Assembly (NCBI GenBank): GCA_015232455.1
Contig: JADFZQ010000003.1
Span: 186,001-250,000, forward strand
Direction: 5' to 3'
Length of the DNA stretch: 64,000 bases
Origin: Desulfamplus sp.
GTDB lineage: Bacteria; Desulfobacterota; Desulfobacteria; Desulfobacterales; Desulfobacteraceae
Shown here: in pieces, positions 17,240 to 25,026 of the stretch
How the letters are laid out: the number at the start of each line of letters is the position of its first letter
How positions within the stretch are numbered: the first letter of the stretch is position 1
Program-made: the position numbers and the translations under genes
Notes under the pieces: generated by a model
Told to the model about the DNA's origin: nothing
What the model saw: the letters and a program-made list of their open reading frames with translations, nothing else
Databases searched by the model: none

Positions 17240-18889
17240 TTATTTTGAGTATTGAGTTCTTAAAACTTTTTTATCTAATTTTCCAACACCTGTTTTTGCA
17301 ATTGTATCTACAAAGATTATTCTATCTGGGATTCCATATTTGGGAATATTGCCGCTTTCAAATTCATTTACAAACAGCTTCTTTATATCTTGCTCCAAAT
17401 CCTGACCTTTATAAGCCTCTTTTAAAACTGCCAAAACAACTGGACGCTCTCCCCATTTATCATCAGGAACACCAATTGCGGCAGCTTCACTAACAGCAGG
17501 GTGCTGGCTTATTATATCTTCAAGTGTTAGAGATGAAATCCACTCACCACCAGTTTTGATAACATCTTTTAGCCTGTCTGTGATTTTAAGATACCCCTCT
17601 TCATCAATATAGCCAACATCACCAGTGTGAAGCCAGCCATCAAACCAAAGTTCTTCGCTCTTTTCTGGATTATGCAAATATCCTTGTGTAAGCCAAGGAG
17701 TTCTTGCCACAACTTCACCAGTATGAACTCCATCATGCGGAACAGGATTGCCAAGAGGGTCAACAATCTCAATATCAACCATTGGAATTGGAAGACCTGT
17801 TTTGCACCTAATATCAATTTGTTTTTCTTCGTCCCAATCATACATGTGAGGTTTCAAGTGGGCAACAGTAAGAACTGGGCATGTTTCAGACATTCCATAA
17901 GCTGTGTAAAGGTTAATTTTTGCATTAAGACCAGCTTTACAAAGACCGCGTGGAAGAGCTGAACCTCCAATAACAACCTTCCAGTTTGAAAGATCAACCT
18001 TGCTGATAACAGGAGAGTTGACAAGCATGTGGATAATAGTTGGAACGCAGTGAGAAAAAGTTACCTTTTGACCAACAACAAGTTTTAAAATCATCTCTGG
18101 TTCATATCTTCCCGGATATACCTGCTTATTGCCAAGCATTGTAAATAGATATGGCATTCCCCAAGCATGAACATGAAACATTGGAGTAAGCGGCATATAG
18201 ACATCTTTAGATGTCATAACAGCTTGAGAATCAATTGCACAAAGTCCTGTCATCAAGCCATAAGTATGAAGAACAAGCTGTCTGTGGCTAAAATATACAC
18301 CTTTTGGATTTCCAGTTGTGCCTGAAGTGTAAAATGTTGTTGCTCTTGCATTTTCATCAAAATCTGGAAAGTTATAGGTGTCATCAGAATCTTTTAAAAT
18401 ATCTTCATAAACTCCATCAAATTGAATTGAAGTTTGTGGCTCTTTGTCAGTCTCTTTAATAAGAATTATCTTCTTGACCGTCTCCATTTTGTCTTTGATA
18501 GGCTCAAGCAGAGGCAAAAGTTCAGAGTTGACCAAAATCACATCATCTTCAGCATGGTTGATAGTGTATAAAATCTGCTCAGGGGATAGCCTTATATGAA
18601 CAGTGTGAAGAATTGCACCCATCATGGGAACTGCAAAATAGCACTCAAGATAACGGTGGCTATCAAAATCCATAACAGCTACTGTATCACCCTGCTTTAC
18701 ACCAAGAGATTCAAGGGCATTTGCAAGTTTTGCAACCCTTTTGTGAAAATCCCGATAGGTGTACGTCATCTGGTCTCTGTAAATTATCTCCTGATTTGGC
18801 GAACGAATCAGAGAATTTTTAAAGATGTTTTTGATTAACAGAGGATAAGTATAGGCTGACTCACATTTCTCAATGATTTTTACTCCCAT
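17240..18889 (-). CDS. Fatty-acyl-CoA synthetase (AMP-forming)
   Basis: A 549-residue member of the ANL superfamily that activates a carboxylic acid to acyl-AMP and then acyl-CoA. The AMP-binding P-loop-like motif TFYTSGTTGNPKGVYFSH is near residue 185. PLTPMFHVHAWGMPYLF, typical of AlkK/medium-to-long-chain ligases, TAYGMSETCPV and the hinge TGDVGYIDEEGYLKITDRLK follow. The adenylation-domain lysine is in KTGVGKLDKK near the C terminus. All catalytic motifs are intact. It is downstream of the HndB-like gene by 60 bases. Chain-length preference cannot be read from sequence; FadD-like or AlkK-like are both possible. Confidence 0.92.
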   Translation of the reverse strand: MGVKIIEKCESAYTYPLLIKNIFKNSLIRSPNQEIIYRDQMTYTYRDFHKRVAKLANALESLGVKQGDTVAVMDFDSHRYLECYFAVPMMGAILHTVHIRLSPEQILYTINHAEDDVILVNSELLPLLEPIKDKMETVKKIILIKETDKEPQTSIQFDGVYEDILKDSDDTYNFPDFDENARATTFYTSGTTGNPKGVYFSHRQLVLHTYGLMTGLCAIDSQAVMTSKDVYMPLTPMFHVHAWGMPYLFTMLGNKQVYPGRYEPEMILKLVVGQKVTFSHCVPTIIHMLVNSPVISKVDLSNWKVVIGGSALPRGLCKAGLNAKINLYTAYGMSETCPVLTVAHLKPHMYDWDEEKQIDIRCKTGLPIPMVDIEIVDPLGNPVPHDGVHTGEVVARTPWLTQGYLHNPEKSEELWFDGWLHTGDVGYIDEEGYLKITDRLKDVIKTGGEWISSLTLEDIISQHPAVSEAAAIGVPDDKWGERPVVLAVLKEAYKGQDLEQDIKKLFVNEFESGNIPKYGIPDRIIFVDTIAKTGVGKLDKKVLRTQYSK

Positions 18890-18949
18890 AATGCGTTTTT
18901 CTCCTGTTTTGTAGTAAAATTAATAAGTTATTTATATTCCACTATTAGC

Positions 18950-19321
18950 TCAAACTTTTTCAAGTATGAACTCCTTTTGAACTTCACCGCCAATAATGTG
19001 TCTCTCAAAGACCTGTTTTGCCTTTACACTGTCCATCTTTTGATAAACTACTGGCTTTGAACTTCCTTTTATCTGAACAGTCATATTAGGTTCGCTATCG
19101 CATAGCCCAAGACATTGACCAGCTAACACTTTGATATCAGTTCTTTCAGATTCTGATTTTGCTTCAAGAACTGTTTTCATAACGTCTCTTGCCCCAGCCT
19201 TAATCCCGCACTCACCTATATGGACTGTTACTGTAACCGAAGCCTGACCGCTGCGTAGTGCCACAGTGTGTGAAGCCTTTTCTTTAATTTTTTTCAAATC
19301 TTCAATAGTCAGTTTTGCCAT
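18950..19321 (-). CDS. HndB-like thioredoxin-fold (2Fe-2S) ferredoxin domain protein
   Basis: A 123-residue protein whose start, MAKLTIEDLKKIKEKASHTV, and core motifs CGIKAGARDVM and GQCLGLCDSEPNMTV match HndB, a small subunit of NADP-reducing hydrogenases of sulfate reducers, and NuoE-like ferredoxins. Only three cysteines are present, one before the helix and a CxxxC pair. No HndA, HndC or HndD gene is nearby; instead it precedes the acyl-CoA ligase. An electron-carrier or assembly role independent of a hydrogenase is plausible, but this is inference. Confidence 0.82.
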   Translation of the reverse strand: MAKLTIEDLKKIKEKASHTVALRSGQASVTVTVHIGECGIKAGARDVMKTVLEAKSESERTDIKVLAGQCLGLCDSEPNMTVQIKGSSKPVVYQKMDSVKAKQVFERHIIGGEVQKEFILEKV

Positions 19322-19633
19322 ATCTTTAACCCGCCTATTTAATTTAGTTTGTTGTCATATTGAATTTAACCATGAATCATACATAGTTTTTAGTTTATTA
19401 TTGTATTGAACTACACCATGAACTATACATAGTGTTGATTTATATAGAGTTGTAGTTGGATATATGAAAAATGAGCATCTTTTTAATAGCATAGAAATTG
19501 ATATAATCGCAAAAAAAAAGATTTTATAGTTGGTAAATTCATACAGATAGAGTAATCAATAGAATTGATACATTGATAATTAATAATCGTTAAGAATTAG
19601 CAAATTTAAAATTGATTTAAGGGGAAATTAACA
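19322..19633. other. Divergent region between HndB-like gene and cbiC
   Basis: The 312-base AT-rich spacer has no ORF or RNA gene. It holds two similar 34-base direct repeats (listed separately) and presumably promoters in both directions. No cobalamin riboswitch-like GC-rich box was seen ahead of cbiC. Confidence 0.55.
19359..19438. repeat. Two 34-base direct repeats, 46-base period
   Basis: ATTGAATTTAACCATGAATC (19359-19378), continuing ATACATAGTTTTTA, recurs at 19405-19438 as ATTGAACTACACCATGAACT then ATACATAGTGTTGA. About 27 of 34 bases agree. Because the copies sit between divergent genes they may be binding sites for a regulator. Confidence 0.6.
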
Positions 19634-20248
19634 TTGACACCTCAAGAGATAGAAAATTTAAGTTTTAGTATTATAGATAATGAAGCTCAAGATCATGGTT
19701 TTAATGTTCAAGAGTGGAAAATTGTTCAAAGAGTTATCCACACATCAGCAGATTTTGAATATATAAAAACCCTAAGATTTCACAAAGATGCAATATCGGC
19801 TGGAATAGATGCTATAAAACGTGGAGCAACTATAATTACAGACACCAATATGGCACAAGTAGGTATTAGAAAGGGTGAAATAGGTATGTTTGGAGGAGAG
19901 GTAAAGTGTTTTATTGCTGATAAAGATGTCTCTGAACAGGCAAAAAAAGAGGGAATTACAAGGGCAGTTGCTGCACTTGACAAATCTATTCAGATTATAA
20001 ACAAAGGAATTTATGTAGTTGGTAACGCACCAACAGCACTGCTTCGCATTATTGAGCTTCTAAAAGATGGGATAATAAAACCCGCTCTTGTAATAGGACT
20101 TCCTGTTGGTTTTGTAAATGCTTCTGAATCTAAAGAGGCACTTATAAAACTTGACTACCCTTATATTTCAAACATAGGGAGAAAAGGTGGGTCAAATGTT
20201 GCGGCAAGCGTTGTAAATGCAATGGCTATTATGGCTGCTAACGGGTAA
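19634..20248 (+). CDS. cbiC: Precorrin-8X / cobalt-precorrin-8 methylmutase
   Basis: A 204-residue CobH/CbiC enzyme that moves the C-11 methyl group to C-12 to give (hydrogeno)cobyrinate in B12 synthesis. Family motifs are VIHTSADFEYIKTLRF with the active-site His, GATIITDTNMAQVGI, VGNAPTALLRIIEL and GLPVGFVNASESKEAL. Length is normal. The start is TTG at 19634, with AAGGGGAA about 8 bases upstream; no ATG exists before conserved sequence. It is isolated from the other visible B12 gene (cbiA at 23380-25026), so the pathway genes are scattered. An anaerobic CbiC label fits the inferred anaerobic host. Confidence 0.93.
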   Translation: MTPQEIENLSFSIIDNEAQDHGFNVQEWKIVQRVIHTSADFEYIKTLRFHKDAISAGIDAIKRGATIITDTNMAQVGIRKGEIGMFGGEVKCFIADKDVSEQAKKEGITRAVAALDKSIQIINKGIYVVGNAPTALLRIIELLKDGIIKPALVIGLPVGFVNASESKEALIKLDYPYISNIGRKGGSNVAASVVNAMAIMAANG

Positions 20249-20433
20249 AATTGAAATTGATGTTTTTTTCTTTAATATCCTTCAAGCTCATATAATTAAT
20301 TTGAATTAAACCTTAATTTTACCGGGTAAAAGAGTAATTTTGCCAGAGTTCCATTTGACAAATCAAATAAATGGTTTACAATAAAACCTACAAAGGTTGT
20401 CAATATACTATAAAAATATAAATTGAGGTTGCA

Positions 20434-21462
20434 ATGATAATAACAAAAAAACGTGGCGATATTGTTAAAGAGTTTATAATAGAAAACGTGGGAAGCAACT
20501 CTGACGGGATAATAAATATTACTGCTAAAAAATTTGAAGTTTCGCGTCAGGCAGTAGCTAAACATATCAACCAGTTGGTATCACAAAATATATTAAATAA
20601 AGTAAAGATAGAGAGAACCGTTAAATACTTTCTTACAGCAAAGAGACAGTGGACAAAGACATTCACTATTTCTGAAAACAGCTCTGAAGATGTTGTTTGG
20701 AGAAATGAGATAAAACAACAGTTAGGACAATTACCAATTAATGTCCTAACTATATGGCAACATGGTTTTTCAGAGATGTTCAATAATGCTATAGATCACT
20801 CTGAAGGAACTCATATTACAGTACAAATTACACAAGATATTTACTCAACTACAATGGTGATGGCTGATAATGGAGTAGGTATTTTTACAAAAATTAAAGA
20901 AAACTTTGAATTGCTTGATGAACGCCACTCTGTTATTGAATTGACAAAAGGAAAACTTACAACTGACCCCAAAAATCATAGTGGAGAAGGCATTTTTTTT
21001 AGTTCTCGTATGTTCGATGAATATAGAATTACATCAGGAGAGGTTGTTTTATCTCACAAATACGGAACTGATGAAGATTGGATATTTCAAAATTCAAATC
21101 TGCAAAAAGGAACTGTTGTGTTTATGAAGCTAAAACATAACACAACAAGAACAGCTAAAGAGATATTTGACCAATTTTCTGATGAAAACTATGGATTTAC
21201 AAAGACAATTGTGCCTGTCCGTCTTGCACAATATGGTGATGAACAGTTAGTTTCAAGATCGCAGGCAAAACGGTTACTTGCACGAATAGAAAAATTTAAA
21301 ATAGTAATATTTAATTTTGGAGGTGTTGAATCAATAGGACAAGCATTTTCAGATGAAATATTCAGAGTTTTTGCAAATCAACATAAAACTATTGAAATGA
21401 TCATATTAAATGCAAATGAGAATGTTAAAAAGATGATTAATCACGTGCGAAGTCAAAACTAA
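20434..21462 (+). CDS. HTH - GHKL ATPase - STAS-like (DUF4325) fusion protein
   Basis: A 342-residue soluble three-domain protein. Residues 1-70 form a winged helix (FEVSRQAVAKHINQL). Residues about 85-235 are a GHKL ATP-binding fold with N box EMFNNAIDH (Asn117/118), G1 box DNGVGI (145-150) and G2 box GEGIFFSS (184-191), but no phospho-acceptor His domain. Residues about 250-340 match the STAS-like DUF4325 fold (VPVRLAQYGDEQLVSRSQAKRLL ending in ESIGQAFSDEIF), which resembles anti-anti-sigma factors. The architecture suggests a one-piece ATP-controlled DNA-binding switch; target genes are unknown. It stands alone. GAGGTT precedes the ATG. Confidence 0.82.
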   Translation: MIITKKRGDIVKEFIIENVGSNSDGIINITAKKFEVSRQAVAKHINQLVSQNILNKVKIERTVKYFLTAKRQWTKTFTISENSSEDVVWRNEIKQQLGQLPINVLTIWQHGFSEMFNNAIDHSEGTHITVQITQDIYSTTMVMADNGVGIFTKIKENFELLDERHSVIELTKGKLTTDPKNHSGEGIFFSSRMFDEYRITSGEVVLSHKYGTDEDWIFQNSNLQKGTVVFMKLKHNTTRTAKEIFDQFSDENYGFTKTIVPVRLAQYGDEQLVSRSQAKRLLARIEKFKIVIFNFGGVESIGQAFSDEIFRVFANQHKTIEMIILNANENVKKMINHVRSQN

Positions 21463-21465
21463 AGT

Positions 21466-21499
21466 TATATAGCCCTGAAATAAATTTCAGGGCTATATA
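21466..21499. terminator. Perfect 16-base hairpin between convergent genes
   Basis: TATATAGCCCTGAAAT (21466-21481) and ATTTCAGGGCTATATA (21484-21499) are exact complements around a two-base loop. It lies between the convergent HTH-ATPase and malic enzyme genes and probably ends both transcripts. An A-run follows on the plus strand, so the T-tails are weak. Confidence 0.7.
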
Positions 21500-21536
21500 G
21501 AAAAAAGTATCTATTAAATAATAAACAAATCCAAAA

Positions 21537-22838
21537 CTACTCTTCTAACTCACATGCACACCAAAATTTTTCCATTCTTTTGCTAAGAGCTTTTGCATAG
21601 CCGTCCCAATCTGTAATAATATTTGTTGCAAGCCCCTCTTCAATAGCAGCCTTTGCAACTGCTACAGATTCCCACTCAATAACTCTTGGGTCAAATGGTT
21701 TTGGCACAATGTAATCTCTTCCAAATGTGAACTCTTTGCCATCATAAGCATCTTTCACAATCTGAGGAACAGGCTCTTTTGCAAGTGCTGCCAATGCCTT
21801 TGCTGCGGCAAGCTTCATGCCTTCTGAAATCTTCTTTGCTCCAACATCTAAAGCACCTCTAAATATAAATGGAAATCCAAGAACATTGTTTATCTGGTTT
21901 GGAAAATCAGATCTTCCTGTTGCCATGATTATATCTTTTCGTGTAGCAACAGCAAGGTCGTAAGTTATTTCAGGGTCAGGGTTTGCCATTGCAAACACAA
22001 TCGGGTCTTTTGCCATAGATAGAAGCATCTCAGGAGTTACCACATCTTTTTGTGATACACCCATAAAAACATCTGAGTCTTTCATTGCATCAGCAAGAGT
22101 TCTTTTATCTGTATCAAGGGCAAAAATTTCTTTATATTTATTCATTCCTTTTGTGCGTCCTTTGTATATAACCCCTCCAGAGTCGCACATAATAAGATTT
22201 TCATACTTTACACCTAAAGATACAAAAAGTTTGGCACATGAGATACCAGCAGCACCAGCACCATTAAATACAACCTTTATCTCTTCAACTTTTTTACCTG
22301 TAATTTCAAGAGCATTTAAAAGTCCTGCTGAACTTATTATAGCGGTTCCATGCTGATCATCGTGAAAAACTGGAATATTGCAAATATCAATTAAGGTCTC
22401 TTCAATCTCAAAACACTCTGGAGCTTTAATATCTTCAAGGTTTATGCCGCCAAAAGTTGGTTCCATTGTTTTAACAATATCAATGATCTTTTTAGGGTCT
22501 TGGGTGTCAAGCTCAATATCAAACACATCAACATCAGCAAATCGTTTAAATAAAACCCCTTTACCCTCCATTACTGGCTTACTTGCAAGGGCACCAAGAT
22601 TACCAAGACCAAGAATAGCTGTTCCATTGGAGACAACAGCAACTAAGTTCTGACGACTTGTGTAAAGTCTTGCTTTGTCAGGATTTGCTGCAATCTCTTT
22701 TACTGGAAGTGCTACACCAGGAGTATATGCCATTGAAAGGTCTTTAGCTGTTTGACAAGGCTTAGTCGGCATCACCTGAATCTTTCCGCAAATTGGTGTG
22801 CAGTGATAATCAAATACATCTTGTTTAAATTTTTCCAT
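21537..22838 (-). CDS. Malic enzyme (oxaloacetate-decarboxylating malate dehydrogenase)
   Basis: A 433-residue short-form malic enzyme that oxidatively decarboxylates malate to pyruvate and CO2 with NAD(P). Conserved segments are [19 protein letters not shown], the metal/substrate site [12 protein letters not shown] and the dinucleotide motif [26 protein letters not shown] and [19 protein letters not shown] follow. It lacks the phosphotransacetylase tail of MaeB. Cofactor preference is uncertain. The single-gene unit lies between a convergent hairpin and the HMA gene; a Fur-box-like palindrome sits about 200 bases upstream. Confidence 0.94.
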   Translation of the reverse strand: MEKFKQDVFDYHCTPICGKIQVMPTKPCQTAKDLSMAYTPGVALPVKEIAANPDKARLYTSRQNLVAVVSNGTAILGLGNLGALASKPVMEGKGVLFKRFADVDVFDIELDTQDPKKIIDIVKTMEPTFGGINLEDIKAPECFEIEETLIDICNIPVFHDDQHGTAIISSAGLLNALEITGKKVEEIKVVFNGAGAAGISCAKLFVSLGVKYENLIMCDSGGVIYKGRTKGMNKYKEIFALDTDKRTLADAMKDSDVFMGVSQKDVVTPEMLLSMAKDPIVFAMANPDPEITYDLAVATRKDIIMATGRSDFPNQINNVLGFPFIFRGALDVGAKKISEGMKLAAAKALAALAKEPVPQIVKDAYDGKEFTFGRDYIVPKPFDPRVIEWESVAVAKAAIEEGLATNIITDWDGYAKALSKRMEKFWCACELEE

Positions 22839-23034
22839 TTTTCATATTATCCTTAATCGTTTTTGCAATTACTATTTATCTTAACTTAAACTCTATACTT
22901 GAATTTTTTATCATGCTTACTGGAACTTTTGCTTCACAATTTTAATCAAGTTTTACTATCAAGTTGTTTATAAATGATAAAATATCTTAATTCAATCTTT
23001 ACTGTTCAAAATCTAATTTTTTTTCAGGCAATAA

Positions 23035-23046
23035 ATGATAATCATT
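23035..23046. promoter_or_regulatory. Fur-box-like palindrome
   Basis: ATGATAATCATT is identical to the centre of the Fur consensus (GATAATGATAATCATTATC). It lies between the 3' end of the HMA gene and the malic enzyme start. Outer bases match poorly, so this may be chance in AT-rich DNA. Confidence 0.25.
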
Positions 23047-23060
23047 AGATTTAGTTATAA

Positions 23061-23273
23061 TCAATCTATGACACTATAACCAGCCTTGACAATAGCCTCC
23101 TTTGCTTGGCTGACTTTTGCTTGATCCGATGTTTTAAAACATGCTTTTTTACCTTTAAGATCAACTTTTACATCAGAAAGTCCATTAATGCTTTCTAAGG
23201 CTTTTTGAACACTACCTGAGCAGTGTGAGCAGTTCATACCTTCCACGTTCAAAATAATTTCCTGTAGATTCAT
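23061..23273 (-). CDS. Heavy-metal-associated (HMA) domain protein, CopZ-like
   Basis: A 70-residue single HMA fold with the metal site GMNCSHC (Cys14, Cys17) and the hydrophobic pattern EGMNC...VQKALESINGL...VDLKGKKACF typical of copper/mercury chaperones. AGGAGAT lies just before the ATG. No copper ATPase is adjacent (the P-ATPase at 34715 is of Ca type), so its metal partner is elsewhere. A soluble Cu(I) chaperone is the most likely role. Confidence 0.88.
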   Translation of the reverse strand: MNLQEIILNVEGMNCSHCSGSVQKALESINGLSDVKVDLKGKKACFKTSDQAKVSQAKEAIVKAGYSVID

Positions 23274-23352
23274 GATTTATCTCCTTTTTTTAATCACGTA
23301 TTCTCACTTATTAAATGGTTACACAAATAAAATTTTAGATAGATTTGATAAT

Positions 23353-23396
23353 CTGTGCGATCGGTGTAATCAGGCTAATCTATGATTCAGACAAAC
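23353..23396. repeat. Right half of a family-2 repeat overlapping the cbiA stop
   Basis: TCTGTGCGATCGGTGTAATC followed by AGGCTAATCTATGATTCAGACAAAC-like sequence resembles the right arm of copy 3 (14555-14598). Its end, read on the minus strand as GTCTGAATCATAG, supplies the last codons (Ser-Glu-Ser) and the TAG stop of cbiA. Confidence 0.6.
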
Positions 23397-25026
23397 AACA
23401 AAATTTCTGACAGCTATCTACAAAAGCCAAGGCAGCACCACCTTCCATACTTTCAAAATGTAAATGAAGATAGCTTCCAAGAGTGTTATTGACTTGATAC
23501 CCATTAAGGGATAGCTCTTGTCCATCTCTTGCAGTTGTATCATACACTTTCATCAATTGTGATACACAACCATTATGTTCTCCACAAAGATTGATATTAT
23601 CACTTTCAAGAGATGAGTAGTGAAACTCATGCCCTCTTAAAATATCTCCTTTTTTACCAATAATAGTATCTTGTTTCAAAGTTATCTGGCGATAGCCAAG
23701 TGAACGCATTTTTTTTGACATAACAGCAGAAAACGGAAAACAACCAGCCATTGGATATTTTTTTCTTATTTTATCTATACTGGTAAGGCTTTCTATATTT
23801 ATATCTGTAGCCTGTATTTTTTTTTCTCCATGTTCCTTTGTCGCTGGTTCATCAAGAACTGTAATATCTTTGCACAGATACATAAAACCACCGCACTCAC
23901 CATAAATTGGCATACCTTGTAAACTTTTCTCTTTTATCTCTTTTATCAAACTTTTATTATCAGATAGTTGTTGAGCAAAAATTTCAGGGTAACCACCTCC
24001 GAGATATATGCCATGAATGTCAGGTGGTAAAGATGGAGAGTCAATAGGTGAAAATTGAACAATCTCTGCTCCATATCTTTTGAGAGCTTCAATATTTTCT
24101 TGATAATAGAAGCAAAACGCCTTGTCGCGTGCTACTGCTATGCGTGTTTTAATATTTTGAGGTGATACTATTAATTGAAAATTATCAGATGTTTGTATGG
24201 AATTAATATTTTCATTTGAGTTCTCTTGATAAGAATCTAAATTTATTAGACATGATAATTTAGAAATGTTGTATTGAGGTAAAGTTTCAACCATTTCACG
24301 AATAGAGGTATTTTTATCAACTATTTCAACAAGTTTTCCAATCACATCAGAAGACAATTTATATTCATCTGATGTAACAAGCCCTAAATGACGTTCGGGC
24401 ATGGTAATTTCAGGATTTCTTGGAATATGCCCTAAACATTTCATTCGGCAGTTGCCTTCAATTGCCTCTTTAAGGTAATCATAATGCCGCTGACTGCCAG
24501 TTTTACTAAATATCACTCCTGCAAATTCAATTTCAGGATCAAAATTCTCAAACCCTTGAACAATTGCCGCCGCACTTCTTGCCATACTTTTAGCATCTAC
24601 AACCAGAACCACTGGCAGCTTCAACCATTTTGCCATCTGTGCGGTCGAGCCAGCCTCTGAAGAGCCGCTATATCCGTCAAACAGACCCATTACACCTTCA
24701 ACCACAGCTATATCTACAATCTCACTGACTCTGCCAAAATCCGTTTTATTAAAATCTGCTTTGGCAACACTCTCTTTATCAAAATTTGCTCCAAGACACC
24801 CTTTTGCAAAAATTTTCTCATTAACTGACTTTGACAGCATCCATGAGTCAAGATTACGGCTAATTTTTCCTGTCAAGGCTGTGTGGTGTCCGGGATCGAT
24901 AAAATCAGGTCCAACCTTAAAAGGTGCAACTTTATATCCAAGTTTAGATAGATACGCTAAAATGCCAAGCGTAATAGTAGTCTTACCCGAGCCACTGCCT
25001 GTTCCTGCAATTACAAAACCTTTCAT
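23380..25026 (-). CDS. cbiA: Cobyrinate a,c-diamide synthase
   Basis: An ATP- and glutamine-dependent amidase of 548 residues that amidates the a and c side chains of (hydrogeno)cobyrinate. The N-terminal P-loop GTGSGSGKTTITLGIL begins at residue 8, with VGPDFIDPGHH and VEGVMGLFDG following. The C-terminal class I-like glutaminase half has YLGGGYPEIFA and the nucleophile in YGECGGFMYL, ending with the His-containing GSYLHLHFES. It is nearly 100 residues longer than typical CbiA, mainly through Asn/Ser-rich stretches in the inter-domain linker and between ITVLDEPATKEHG and KYPMAGCFPF. Its ATG overlaps the M48 stop (23380-25026 against 25023-26720), so the two are co-translated. The last residues derive from a repeat. 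Confidence 0.93.
   Translation of the reverse strand: MKGFVIAGTGSGSGKTTITLGILAYLSKLGYKVAPFKVGPDFIDPGHHTALTGKISRNLDSWMLSKSVNEKIFAKGCLGANFDKESVAKADFNKTDFGRVSEIVDIAVVEGVMGLFDGYSGSSEAGSTAQMAKWLKLPVVLVVDAKSMARSAAAIVQGFENFDPEIEFAGVIFSKTGSQRHYDYLKEAIEGNCRMKCLGHIPRNPEITMPERHLGLVTSDEYKLSSDVIGKLVEIVDKNTSIREMVETLPQYNISKLSCLINLDSYQENSNENINSIQTSDNFQLIVSPQNIKTRIAVARDKAFCFYYQENIEALKRYGAEIVQFSPIDSPSLPPDIHGIYLGGGYPEIFAQQLSDNKSLIKEIKEKSLQGMPIYGECGGFMYLCKDITVLDEPATKEHGEKKIQATDINIESLTSIDKIRKKYPMAGCFPFSAVMSKKMRSLGYRQITLKQDTIIGKKGDILRGHEFHYSSLESDNINLCGEHNGCVSQLMKVYDTTARDGQELSLNGYQVNNTLGSYLHLHFESMEGGAALAFVDSCQKFCCLSES

Noticed and set aside
19450-19633. Cobalamin riboswitch upstream of cbiC
   Set aside because: No GC-rich B12-box-like sequence is present; the region is nearly all A/T.
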